Shown here: piece by piece, positions 1 through 8,369 of the stretch | How the letters are laid out: the number at the start of each line of letters is the position of its first letter | Position numbering within the stretch: the stretch's first letter is position 1 | Assembly (NCBI GenBank): GCA_031405895.1 | Contig: JANOFL010000402.1 | Coordinates: forward strand, 1-26,902 | Direction of reading: 5' to 3' | Length of the DNA: 26,902 nucleotides | DNA from: BJ22 sp031405895 | GTDB taxonomy: Bacteria > Planctomycetota > Planctomycetia > Pirellulales > Pirellulaceae | Position numbers and translations under genes: made by a program | The notes under the pieces: generated by a model | Told to the model about the DNA's origin: nothing | The model's database searches: none | The model's input: only the letters and a program-made list of their open reading frames with translations

Positions 1-679
1 CGTCGGTCACGCGGATCCGGCCGGCAGCCAATCTGTCCGCAACCGAGAAGAAGGCGCCATACGGGCAGGCATACGTGCAAAACCCCTTGTTTCCCAGGAG
101 GTATACGATCAGCCCGCCGCAAACAGCAAAGGTCAGAACCGAAACGACAGGCCCGGGAAACGTTTGCCAGAAATTCTCCGTCATCAGGTGATTCGAAAAG
201 CCCGGGTGGAGATCTCCCCGCCACAACCGCTTCACTGTCGGCCAGAAGAACATATAAAACGCAAGGGCAAACGGAACCAGCGCCAACAGACGGCTGCGCA
301 GGGGTTTGGGGCGGATCCCGGTTCGCCGCAAGATATGTCCGCAGAGATCCTGCAGGGCGACGATATGACAGCCCCATCCGCAAAAGAACCGTCCAAAAAT
401 CGCGGTGCTGACAATGGCCAGCCCGAAGAAAATGGCACCCGCATTCAAATGGCCAAGTTCGATGGTGTACATGGACTCGGAGGGTTCCACCGGAGATATG
501 GAACGGCCCGAGATCCAGTAGTGGGTGATGTGCAGGAGAATCACCAGATGAACCGCGATCAGGACAAGGGCACGCGTCCGCCCGCGCCCCGATTTTGGTT
601 TTTCTGTGCCGCAGTTGAGCTTGCCGGGCTGGATGATCGGCAGCCCGACACCCTTTTGGCTCGCCGTTTTGTCTGGCAT
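1..679 (-). CDS. NapH/CcoG-like membrane polyferredoxin (4Fe-4S), truncated by window edge
   Basis: Reading the minus strand from ATG 679 gives 226 residues that run off position 1. About four membrane segments are visible (residues ~38-57, 78-98, 130-147, 178-196). Two cysteine motifs of the NapH/NosR/CcoG type are present: FCGWGC at 99-104, with a further Cys at 113, and FCTYACPYG at 200-208. In these families such motifs sit at the membrane face and the protein passes electrons between quinol or membrane partners and redox enzymes. The C-terminal ferredoxin clusters would lie beyond the window. GGGAG precedes the ATG by a normal distance, and the only upstream sequence is non-coding. The function is inferred from motifs; the specific partner is unknown. 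The long plus-strand open frame over the same DNA is a shadow. Confidence 0.88.
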   Translation of the reverse strand, partial: MPDKTASQKGVGLPIIQPGKLNCGTEKPKSGRGRTRALVLIAVHLVILLHITHYWISGRSISPVEPSESMYTIELGHLNAGAIFFGLAIVSTAIFGRFFCGWGCHIVALQDLCGHILRRTGIRPKPLRSRLLALVPFALAFYMFFWPTVKRLWRGDLHPGFSNHLMTENFWQTFPGPVVSVLTFAVCGGLIVYLLGNKGFCTYACPYGAFFSVADRLAAGRIRVTD

Positions 680-869
680 TTTTTGGGACTCCCACCGTCC
701 GCTCAACGGAAAGCAGGCCAGCTGCGAAAGCGTATGGCCGGGGAAACTTCGCTGAACAACCACTCCCTGAAACAGGCCCGGCCGGAATCGCACCGGTCCG
801 GACAATTCGATCCCCGGGACTTCACGTTCAGGCCTGCTTTGAACAGGGCCTGGCGGTCACCGGTCTGAA

Positions 870-1332
870 ACGCAATTCATTGCGCAGTTCGCCGGTGAAA
901 AAAACGGGTGTTCGGGGAAAGCATCGCCGGAAGGTTCCAATCGATGTCTGGCGAAACTTTTTCGGGGAGCGGAGCCCCGGCGATGCGTTGTCATCTTACG
1001 GTCGAGAAACGCGACCGGAAAGCTCGAATGTTGAATGAGGGCTTTGAGCGGCAGGAGAGTGTTGCGGCCCTTGACCGGAGCCTCTCGATGATCAGCCGTG
1101 GGCTCGCCCGCTTTCTGGAAAGTGGTGAAGCGGGGAATGCAGCTCAGCTGGATGACCTCGGCCAATTCCGGGCAATCGCCGGGGAACCGGCAAATTCCCG
1201 ATGGTCGGCGCGGAGAAAATGCTTGAGGACCAGACAGGCAAAAAGCTGTTGCCGGGTTAACTTCTTCGGACTGTTGCGATGCGAGATCGCCGTCTGGTTG
1301 TTGCAGGCAGTCAAGCAAGCCTTGACCATCAT
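870..1332 (-). pseudogene. Decayed DDE transposase (IS4/IS5 superfamily), N-terminal relic
   Basis: From the paired ATGs at about 1332 the minus strand reads like the N-terminus of a common planctomycete transposase: a Cys/Asn/Gln-rich lead, then KLTRQQLFACLVLKHFLRAD. The frame then breaks at about 1180-1190. The continuation CPELAEVIQLSCIPRFTTFQ lies in another frame and fades into unrecognisable sequence towards 870. The catalytic DDE core is not recognisable, so this is a dead fragment. The rest of 680-1757 holds the diverged miniature element at 1427-1583 and otherwise nothing I can assign. The long open frame 857-1900 on the same strand is only partly this relic and is not a gene. The superfamily call is from memory of similar transposases. 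Confidence 0.55.
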
Positions 1333-1426
1333 GTCCCGCGGCGATTCGCTGGTCCGGCTCACGACGCAATCTGCGATCGAAATTCGAAGGCGGTTCGCCC
1401 TGTTTTCGTCCGGTTTTCCACAGGGC

Positions 1427-1583
1427 AGCCTGCCGGGTTTCCCGTGAGTCAGCCAGCTGGCGGCCCGCAGATCTAAAGCAACTTGCCGGCACCCCAGGAA
1501 GGCCAAGCCACCAAAAGGCGGGCTTTTCTTCGGCTAGACGGGGTTCTGCGCCTGAGGCCGGCCCGGGGAGACCCGGATGGACC
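1427..1583. mobile_element. Diverged copy of the window's 166-bp MITE
   Basis: The left end (GGGTTTCCCGTG within 1428-1454) matches the inverted end of the intact element at 4540-4705 at about 23 of 27 positions. The right end (ACCCGGATGGACC, 1571-1583) resembles that element's other end, and the stretch about 1503-1565 is recognisably similar to its interior. The length, about 157 bp, is close to 166 bp. No target duplication is visible, consistent with an older insertion. It lies about 95 bp upstream of the transposase relic at 870-1332. Confidence 0.5.
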
Positions 1584-1757
1584 CCTGAAAATGTCTTTTT
1601 TTTGATGCCAAGAGTTGGCTTGCCGCCCGGGATTGGGTAGACTGGTGCCAGCGCGCAGGCTCGGCGAGCGTCATCTTGGTTCTGCGCACAGTCCGCATCA
1701 AGCCCCGGCCGGGTCGAGTACCGGCAGGGAAGGCATCCATGTCCGGAGTCTATATAC

Positions 1758-3422
1758 ATGCTCAATTCACGCAGCATCATCCTGCTTCCGCTGTTAGTCG
1801 TCGGGTGTCTTTGGGCGATTCGGGAGTGCCAGATCGGGGCGGCTTCCAGGTCCACCCTTCTCGCCGGGCCTGACGTTATCGTCGGCGATATTCCTGACAT
1901 TTTGCGGCACGGAACTTCTTCCGGTCAGCAAGCCTTCTCTATCGCAACGACATCCTGCAACATTGGAAACGCCCAGCTGGCCTGGAGTTCCGGCACGACC
2001 CAGCATCCCGTGATTTCACAGAACATGTATCGTGTCAAAAACGGCCGGATTGAGATGATTGGCATGTCCTGGCTGAAACACGGATTCACAGCGTTACAGC
2101 AGACCCTGTGTAGTGCCTGCACCCCTTCCGGTAGCGGCAGTTGGCTCGGTATTGGCTGTTCCGATCCGTATTCGGCCAGCCTGAATGGTAGTCAGGGGGG
2201 CCTTGGTCCAAGGAGCGAGGTCAACGCGACGACGGGCGTCTTTACCATGCCCCATGGCACCGTTTCGAGCGGACCGGTTCTAAATGGTCGTATTCGGGTG
2301 TTTGACGCCGATCTCAATCCAGCGCTGAACTCTGGTGCCCGGTATTTTGTCGAGTCGATGTATGTCGCTCCGGATGATGCCCTTGCTGGCAACAGCCTCA
2401 ACAACGCCTCGTACCGGGAAGCGTTTGTCTCGACCGTGACTGGCGGCTGGGACGTCAACGTCGGTGCAGCGACCATCAAGAGAACGGAGCCGGCCATGAA
2501 CGCGTGGAAGGCTGTTCATTCGGATGTGAAGCTTTTTAATGTCGACTTGCCGGGTGACGGCCGGATTATTGTCGGGATTCGCACGACACAACCGGGCGGA
2601 GCGGGTACCAGCTACCACAATGAGATCGCGATCGAGAATCTGAATTCGCATCAGTCGGTAAGGTCGCTGTCCGCAAGTTTCGGAAACGCGACCATCAGCA
2701 ATCCCGGGTTCAGGGATGTGGACTATCAGTTTGAACCCTATTCCGGGACCGACTGGACACCCCAGGTGGTCCAGAATGACATGACGTGGTCAACGCAGAC
2801 CTTTGCCACCAACCAGAACGCGAACGCTCTGCGCTGGAACTCGCTCTATTCATTCTGGTGTGATTCGGCGCTGCCTCCCAGAAAGCTGACTTTGGGAATG
2901 TTCCGGACAGGAACGGTTTCGGAGGTTACTGTTGATCTTGTTCAATCGGTAGTGCCCGTAAGATTGCGCATTGGACAAGGGACTCAGACGGCTGGCCAGC
3001 TTTCCGACGTGTTCACGAGCAACAATCAGTATTTGAAAATGCTGCCGGGTCCAGCGGGAAATCCGCTGGAAAACCGAAGTGTTGTCATGCAGTTCCGGGC
3101 AATCAGCCCGACAAGTTCACCGGTTGATTTTGCTTTCCGGCTGGAAGCCACCATGTTGGGCGGGCCGGCCGGTGACGTGATTCAGACGGTCGAGTTTTTC
3201 AACTTTACCAACGGTGTTTTTGAGCAGGTTGACCAGCGTGCAGCGATGACTTCCGATCAGCCGCTTGAAATCACGCCAACTGGTGTCTTCAGCAGATTTA
3301 TCGAGGCTGGTACAAGAGAAGTGCGTTCGAGAGTCAAATGGAGCACGCCGTCAGGGTTTTCGGGCGCGCCGTTTTCCTGGTCAATTGACACTGATCAGGC
3401 AGTCTGGTTGATGCCGAACTAG
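1758..3422 (+). CDS. Secreted protein of unknown function with conserved GCSDPYSASLNGSQ motif
   Basis: 554 residues. The start ATG 1758 is preceded by GGAG at about 10 nt. The N-terminus is a plausible Sec signal peptide with a hydrophobic stretch at residues ~8-20. The mature part begins with DVIVGDIPDI and contains a Cys- and Trp-rich block (TSCNIGNAQLAWSS, QHPVISQNMYR, MSWLKHGFTAL) followed by GCSDPYSASLNGSQGGLGPR at about 133-152. I recognise this block as recurrent in planctomycete and other environmental exported proteins without a named function. The remainder looks beta-rich, with no transmembrane segment and no catalytic motif I can name. It stands alone between transposon relics, so context gives no clue. 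The gene is surely real; the function is unknown. Confidence 0.88.
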   Translation: MLNSRSIILLPLLVVGCLWAIRECQIGAASRSTLLAGPDVIVGDIPDILRHGTSSGQQAFSIATTSCNIGNAQLAWSSGTTQHPVISQNMYRVKNGRIEMIGMSWLKHGFTALQQTLCSACTPSGSGSWLGIGCSDPYSASLNGSQGGLGPRSEVNATTGVFTMPHGTVSSGPVLNGRIRVFDADLNPALNSGARYFVESMYVAPDDALAGNSLNNASYREAFVSTVTGGWDVNVGAATIKRTEPAMNAWKAVHSDVKLFNVDLPGDGRIIVGIRTTQPGGAGTSYHNEIAIENLNSHQSVRSLSASFGNATISNPGFRDVDYQFEPYSGTDWTPQVVQNDMTWSTQTFATNQNANALRWNSLYSFWCDSALPPRKLTLGMFRTGTVSEVTVDLVQSVVPVRLRIGQGTQTAGQLSDVFTSNNQYLKMLPGPAGNPLENRSVVMQFRAISPTSSPVDFAFRLEATMLGGPAGDVIQTVEFFNFTNGVFEQVDQRAAMTSDQPLEITPTGVFSRFIEAGTREVRSRVKWSTPSGFSGAPFSWSIDTDQAVWLMPN

Positions 3423-3502
3423 GGCTCGTTGCCGGGACGCGGGTTAAGGACCCAAAAGCCGTGCCCCACTGAATGTCTTGAAGCGAATTTGGAACAGCAA
3501 TA

Positions 3503-5225
3503 GTGTGGTCAGGCCTGAATGGCTCTTGGCGACTGTGCAAGTCCGTGTGTTGGAAATTGACAGACACCAAGGGCCACCTTTGCAAGCGGCGGGTTGTTCA
3601 GTGGCTCGTCAATTGCAAAGAGGCCTTTTCGTTTTTTCAGTTTTTGGTTCAGCGGATCAGGCAATCGCGGCGTAACAGCATTTTTTTGCCCCGCCGGTTT
3701 TCGGGCTGGCTTCCCGAGGCGAGGCAGCCGGAGCGCGGAACAGATTGCACGCGGCCCGTCGTGGTCTGGATGTTTTCTTGGTCTGGTTATTTGTATTGGC
3801 CACTCCTGTCGGGCGACCATGGGCCGGCTGATCGCGTGGCTTGACGGTCGGGGTCGCAGGTCTGCTCCGTTGAGACGGGAACCTGCTGAACGGCCCGCGG
3901 ACAGCTATCCGAAAAGGGCGGTCACAAGCCGCTGATTCCGCCTGCGCGATCGACCAAAGCGCGGACCGAAGCTGGCTTGGCCTGGGTCACCAGATCAAAG
4001 CCGGCGATGGGACCGCCGTTACGATGCCCGACAGGCGGGAGAACCGAAAGCGTTCACCACCCAGGTGGGGTTAGCTTTTGGGCCTGGGCTAGCAGGTTGG
4101 CGCGGGGGGTTTGTTTGTGGAAGGCGCGGGTAGTGCGTACTTATCGCCGCCGTGAACAGTTTGACCTCTTCAAACCGGCCACGAGCTTCGCCCACGGCCC
4201 GACCCGCGTCGCCAGCCCGCACTCAGCCGGTCGAGGTAACTCCCGCCCGCCATTCAGCCCGTGCCGTAACCTCCGGAGCTCCTTTCACCACTGATGAAAC
4301 GACGCCTGGGAAACCCCTTACCACCGGCAAAAGGCCGTCATGTCCAGCCGCTCCGCCCCAAACCGTCCCAGCCGTTCCCGCCACGGCTCTGCCGACTTCC
4401 AATCCACCCGCCGCGCCATCTTCGCTCTTCCCTGGGATTGAAACCCCCAAGGCTAAACCCGCTGTCAACAAGCTCCGTGATGGACGCATGCGGAGCAGGC
4501 CGCCGCGCTGCCCGACGAGCTGGTGTTGCGTGAAATTTGGGCCTTCCGGGTTTCCCGTGGGTAGACCTGTTTCCGGCCGCCAGCCCCAGACAAACTGGCA
4601 GGTCGTTGAACGTCCGGATCGCCCCAAAGCCGGCCTTTCTTCACCTAAAGGGATTCTTCGACCGCCCGGGCCGCCCCGTCTACCCACGGGAAACCCGGAA
4701 GGACCTGAAATTTGCGTCCGGGTTCGCCAGCGCGGCTTTCGCGACCGGACGATTGTGGTGGTCACCATCCTTTGGGATCACACAGGTATCCGTCGAACGA
4801 GATTACCGAACTCTCTCGCCGCCGCTGGCAAACCGGACTGACTGGGGCAGTCTCAAGACACGCCTTTGGATGGAACACCTCCGCTGCAAGACAACGGACT
4901 GGCTCTGCAACGAAGTCCGGATGCATCTGCTGGCCTACACCTGATTCGAGGCGCAATGGTCAATGCCGCTTCGCGGGCAGGTCACAAGCCGTGGCATCTC
5001 AGTTTCATGGCAGCGGTCCAGACCGCCAACGAATTCCTGCCCGGCACACTGGGCGTAACTGACATCGGGACTCGGGTCCGGACGTTGTTCAAAGCCATTG
5101 CCACCCACATCATCGGTCCCAATCGTGTCGAACCCCGAGTCGTCAAGCGACGACCCAAAGGCTGCAAACAAATGAACAAGCCCCGCGAAATCCACCGCAA
5201 GTCATTGTCCTCCATCGGGAACTGA
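3503..5225 (+). pseudogene. IS4-family transposase relic, frameshifted and interrupted by a MITE
   Basis: Fragments in order, in different plus-strand frames, follow an IS4-family transposase. They are an N-terminal LLSGDHGPADRVA and CSVETGTC region (~3810-3900), a DGT block GDGTAVTMPD (4003-4032), and LPDELVLREI before the insertion. VRVRQRGFRDRTIVVVTIL follows directly after it, then YPSNEITELSRRRWQTGL, SLKTRLWMEHLRCKT, HLLAY, LIRGAM and WHLSFMAAVQTANEFLP, ending with VEPRVVKRRP at 5225. Single-base indels shift the frame near 4790, 4845 and 4932, and several stops occur. The Y-(2)-R-(3)-E-(6)-K signature reads S..R...G......K, so the catalytic Glu is lost. Deleting 4540-4714 rejoins the flanking codons in frame. 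The 5' boundary is approximate. No gene is seen elsewhere in 3423-5392. Confidence 0.75.
4540..4705. mobile_element. 166-bp MITE with 27/28-nt inverted ends and 9-bp target duplication
   Basis: The left end, 4540-4566, starts GGCCTTCCGGGTTTCCC. The right end, 4678-4705, is its reverse complement with one extra base (GGTCC instead of GGCC). The 9-mer TGAAATTTG lies immediately outside both ends, at 4531-4539 and 4706-4714. Removing the element plus one 9-mer restores the transposase reading ...LPDELVLREICVRVRQRGF across the junction. The interior has no coding capacity, so it must have been mobilised in trans. The 9-bp duplication is compatible with the IS4 group among others; which transposase moved it is unknown. 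Confidence 0.85.
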
Positions 5226-5313
5226 CTTCGTCAAGTGCGATTCCTGACGGCTTCCAGGATGGGCGAGCTAATGAAAACCGGGAGTAAAGGGACTACCGCA
5301 CTACTCGTCTGAA

Positions 5314-5341
5314 GCCTACCCAAGGGAAACCCGGAAAAACC
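5314..5341. mobile_element. Solo right end of the same MITE family
   Basis: CCTACCCAAGGGAAACCCGG and its flanks match the right inverted end at 4678-4705 at about 23 of 28 positions. I could not find a matching left end about 166 bp upstream, so this looks like a solo end or a truncated copy. It lies between the transposase relic and the stop codon of the beta-propeller gene at 5393. Confidence 0.55.
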
Positions 5342-5392
5342 GTTGTTTATCGTGGCTTCGCGACTGACGAAGTCAACCGAGCTGCCGCTTGT

Positions 5393-8113
5393 TCATCGCA
5401 CAAACACATTGATACGATCGAAATACGACAGGAACCTCTGTCTGGGGGGCGAAGACGGACTTGTTTCGTAGAGAGAAACCTCAATCCGCCCGTCCGGGGT
5501 TCGTACAAAGTTCGACGCGTCAATGTCCGTGATCGCTTTTACAGAGTCCGTCACTCCTGTCTGGTAGCCGCCCACGTTTTCAAACTTCCCCGAGACCCAG
5601 TTGCGCAACCGCACGCTTGTCGTCGTCTGCTGAACGCGCGACACTCGTGACTCGACAACGATGTCGATCAGACTTGGCGCGATAACGCTGGTCGTCAGGC
5701 CCAACACCGGCTCGATGGCGACCCTCTGGATCGACGGATTGAGTGTCGTGCGGCAACCAAGTGACTGGTCATCCGATGACTGCAAATCCGGAATCCCGCC
5801 GCCGGCAAGCAGGCCGAAGTTGAAGGCGAGGTCCACCAAGGGCTGCGGTTCCTGAACCTGGGCCAGGTAGATGCCCCGCCCGTGCGTTACGCCCATCAGG
5901 GTATTGTCATCTTTCCAGAGCAGTTGCTCGACGGGAACGGTTCCCGGGCCATCGGTCGAAGTACTCCAGGTCTGTCCGTTGTCGCCGGAGCTGAAGGCGC
6001 CAATATCGGTTCCCACGTAAAGCCATCCTGGCTGGTGACGATGGACGGCCAGCGCGCTGATGGGGGCATGGGGAACCGACATGGTGCCGGTCCCGGAGAT
6101 CTCCTGCCACGAAACTCCGCCGTCCGTTGATTCCCACAGGTTGTCTCCTTCCCAGCCCATGAAAGCGACATAGACGTGGTCGTGATCATTCTGGTCGATG
6201 ACGATCGTTGACACCCAGCGATCGGGCAGGCCCAGACCGTTTTCATCGACGCGCGTCCAGGCCGGGGAAGCCGCCGTCCCGCTGGTCGTCAAGAACACGC
6301 TGCCATCGTTGTGTCCAACCCAGACCAGATCGGAGTTGCCTGGGGCGACCGCCATCGTCGCGATGTTCCACGGCGAATTCGGGTTGAAATGGGCGTTTCC
6401 TGGGCCATTCGCCGTCTGGTCGCCGGGCGGCCGAATGGATGGCTTGATCGAAGTCCAGGCCGGTTGTGCTGCCTTGACGCTGTTGCTTCGCCACAATCGC
6501 TCGCATCCGACCAGCATTCGGGCAGGCTGATTGGGGTCGAGCATGAAGAACGGAATGAAGTTGCAGCTCGTACTGGATCCCGCATCCTGAATCGGGTTCG
6601 AGCCGCCGTAGATGTAGCTCGAACTTTGCCCTCCATTCGACGAGCGGTGGATCAAAGCCCGTTGGACCTCGCCGTAGAAGTAGTTTGCGTCAGCTGGATC
6701 CGCCGCGCCATATCCGCCATCGCCGCCAAAAATGTGAAACCAGTTTTGCGGATCACCCGAAAAGAACAAAGTTCCGTTGTCCTGGGTACCGCCGATGATC
6801 TTTCCCGTCGTTGGGCTGATTCCGGCACCGTAAAACTGGGTGACGCCCAGATTGTTGTTCAAATCGATCGCCGAAGTTCCGTAAACATCGCTGGTTCGCC
6901 AGATTCCGCCGTCGGTCGCGAAGAAAACCGTCTTGTTGTTGACGCCATCGAATCCCGGATGCTGGACGATTCGATGCATGTCGGAATGCAGCGCATTGAA
7001 CCGCTGTGCCAGGCTGACGCCGCCGTCCACTGAACGGAACATGTAGACACCGCCCACCAGCAGAAAAGCCGGGTTTGACGGATCGACCCACAAGGTGTTG
7101 TTGTAACCTTCGTAGGTCGCAATGCCGTTGCCGCTGGTCCGCAACGAAAATGTCTGGCCACCGTCGGTTGAACGCCAGATCTTGATGAAGTTGTTGCTGC
7201 TGACGGCGGCGTAAACCGTTTCGGCCGAAGCCTCGGACCAGCAGATTTCCTGCCTGTGGCCGGCGGCCCCGCTGGCCAGCTGCCAGTTCACCCCGCTGTC
7301 GGTGGAGAAAAAAGGCCCGTCGTCATGACACCCTGCCACGACCTGACTGGCGTCGTTCGGATTGAACTTGATGTCGAGCGCATGGCAATCCAGCCGCAGC
7401 GTCCAGCTCGCTCCCTCGTCGGTCGACCGCCAGATGCCTGTGTTGGTGGCCGCCAGCAGCGCATTGGAATTCGCGGGATCGAATTCCAGGCGATTGACAA
7501 AATCAAATCCCGGATGATTTGTCGAAGGGATCTGGGCCCAGGTCATTCCGCCGTTGGTCGTTTTGAAAATACCGGCGCCCCGCACGGCGGCTGTGTTGGA
7601 CGATCCTTCCGTCGCCTCAAAAAATCCCTCACCGGTACCCGCAAAGAGGGTATTCGGATCCTCGGGATGCATCACCATGTCGCCGACGGAAAGCGACGCC
7701 ATGAAATCGTCGAGCGGGAACCAGTTCAGTCCTCCATCGATAGTCTTCCACACACCACCCGACGCGCTGCCAACGTAGATCACGTTGGGATCCGAAGGCT
7801 GGATGACGATCGGCCGGAGTCGGCCCCCGATGTTCCCCGGTCCCACCCAGGCCCAGGACGACGGCCACACGCCCGCCCCGAACTGGCCTAGCAGCATTGC
7901 GTCATATTGGGACTTCGCCAGCAGCAAAGCGCCGTCAGGCATTCTGCCGTCAGCACTTAAACGCCGCTGGTATCGATCGGTCGCGGCGGTAACCGGTTCG
8001 TCGTTTCGTTCCTTGAACTCCTGCAACTGATGCGCGACCGGATCGTGGGCCTCGCCCGAACAACCGGCAAACAGCAGGACCAGCAACGCTCCCTGTGGCC
8101 ATCTCGTCGTCAT
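5393..8113 (-). CDS. Secreted lipoprotein with Asp-box (BNR/sortilin-like) beta-propeller
   Basis: 906 residues from ATG 8113, chosen because GGGAG (8122-8126) sits 8 nt upstream and the lipoprotein signal then starts cleanly; an in-frame TTG at 8131 is the alternative. The signal peptide ends in lipobox LFAGC, giving lipid-modified Cys18. From about residue 90 onward there are at least eight Asp-box repeats of the S/T-x-D-x-G-x-x-W type (for example KTIDGGLNW, KTTNGGMTW, RSTDEGASW, ESTDGGVSW), as in BNR and Vps10/sortilin propellers. The last ~150 residues lack them and look like a beta-sandwich tail. No sialidase or xyloglucanase catalytic residues could be confirmed, so a binding or hydrolytic role is open. 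It is transcribed alone, and there is no recognisable gene in the 256 bp upstream, which contains GGGGACAGACCC. Confidence 0.87.
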   Translation of the reverse strand: MTTRWPQGALLVLLFAGCSGEAHDPVAHQLQEFKERNDEPVTAATDRYQRRLSADGRMPDGALLLAKSQYDAMLLGQFGAGVWPSSWAWVGPGNIGGRLRPIVIQPSDPNVIYVGSASGGVWKTIDGGLNWFPLDDFMASLSVGDMVMHPEDPNTLFAGTGEGFFEATEGSSNTAAVRGAGIFKTTNGGMTWAQIPSTNHPGFDFVNRLEFDPANSNALLAATNTGIWRSTDEGASWTLRLDCHALDIKFNPNDASQVVAGCHDDGPFFSTDSGVNWQLASGAAGHRQEICWSEASAETVYAAVSSNNFIKIWRSTDGGQTFSLRTSGNGIATYEGYNNTLWVDPSNPAFLLVGGVYMFRSVDGGVSLAQRFNALHSDMHRIVQHPGFDGVNNKTVFFATDGGIWRTSDVYGTSAIDLNNNLGVTQFYGAGISPTTGKIIGGTQDNGTLFFSGDPQNWFHIFGGDGGYGAADPADANYFYGEVQRALIHRSSNGGQSSSYIYGGSNPIQDAGSSTSCNFIPFFMLDPNQPARMLVGCERLWRSNSVKAAQPAWTSIKPSIRPPGDQTANGPGNAHFNPNSPWNIATMAVAPGNSDLVWVGHNDGSVFLTTSGTAASPAWTRVDENGLGLPDRWVSTIVIDQNDHDHVYVAFMGWEGDNLWESTDGGVSWQEISGTGTMSVPHAPISALAVHRHQPGWLYVGTDIGAFSSGDNGQTWSTSTDGPGTVPVEQLLWKDDNTLMGVTHGRGIYLAQVQEPQPLVDLAFNFGLLAGGGIPDLQSSDDQSLGCRTTLNPSIQRVAIEPVLGLTTSVIAPSLIDIVVESRVSRVQQTTTSVRLRNWVSGKFENVGGYQTGVTDSVKAITDIDASNFVRTPDGRIEVSLYETSPSSPPRQRFLSYFDRINVFVR

Positions 8114-8369
8114 CGCACTTGCTCCCGTCAATGTGCAAACCAGTCAAAGTCCTGCGCTTGCAGTTTACACGATTGGCATCGCGCCAGAACTGAAAATAAC
8201 GGGGACAGACCCTTGGGCCGACGCACGATGGGCTTGCCGCAGGAAGAGCTGGCCCAAGCGGGCGGAAGCCGGGTTCACGCGGCTGGCGATGGATACCCGC
8301 TCGCCGTGGATTGACCGCCGCCAGCCGCTGGTCCCCGGCCAGCCCGAACTGCGTGAGCTCCGTGGCCGG

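Noticed and set aside
164..868. Long plus-strand open frame (234 residues)
   Set aside because: It is antisense to the polyferredoxin gene; its translation is low-complexity Arg/Pro-rich and matches nothing.
857..1900. Minus-strand open frame of 347 residues
   Set aside because: Only a short central piece is protein-like, and that belongs to the frameshifted transposase relic. The start overlaps the secreted-protein gene in antisense.
4152..4841. Overlapping plus- and minus-strand frames rich in Pro, Ala and Arg
   Set aside because: They are compositional artefacts across the IS4 relic and MITE; the meaningful reading is the broken transposase.
8170..8220. GGGGACAGACCC motif as evidence of a REP-associated transposase relic
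   Set aside because: The motif often accompanies such genes, but no transposase translation is recognisable here.
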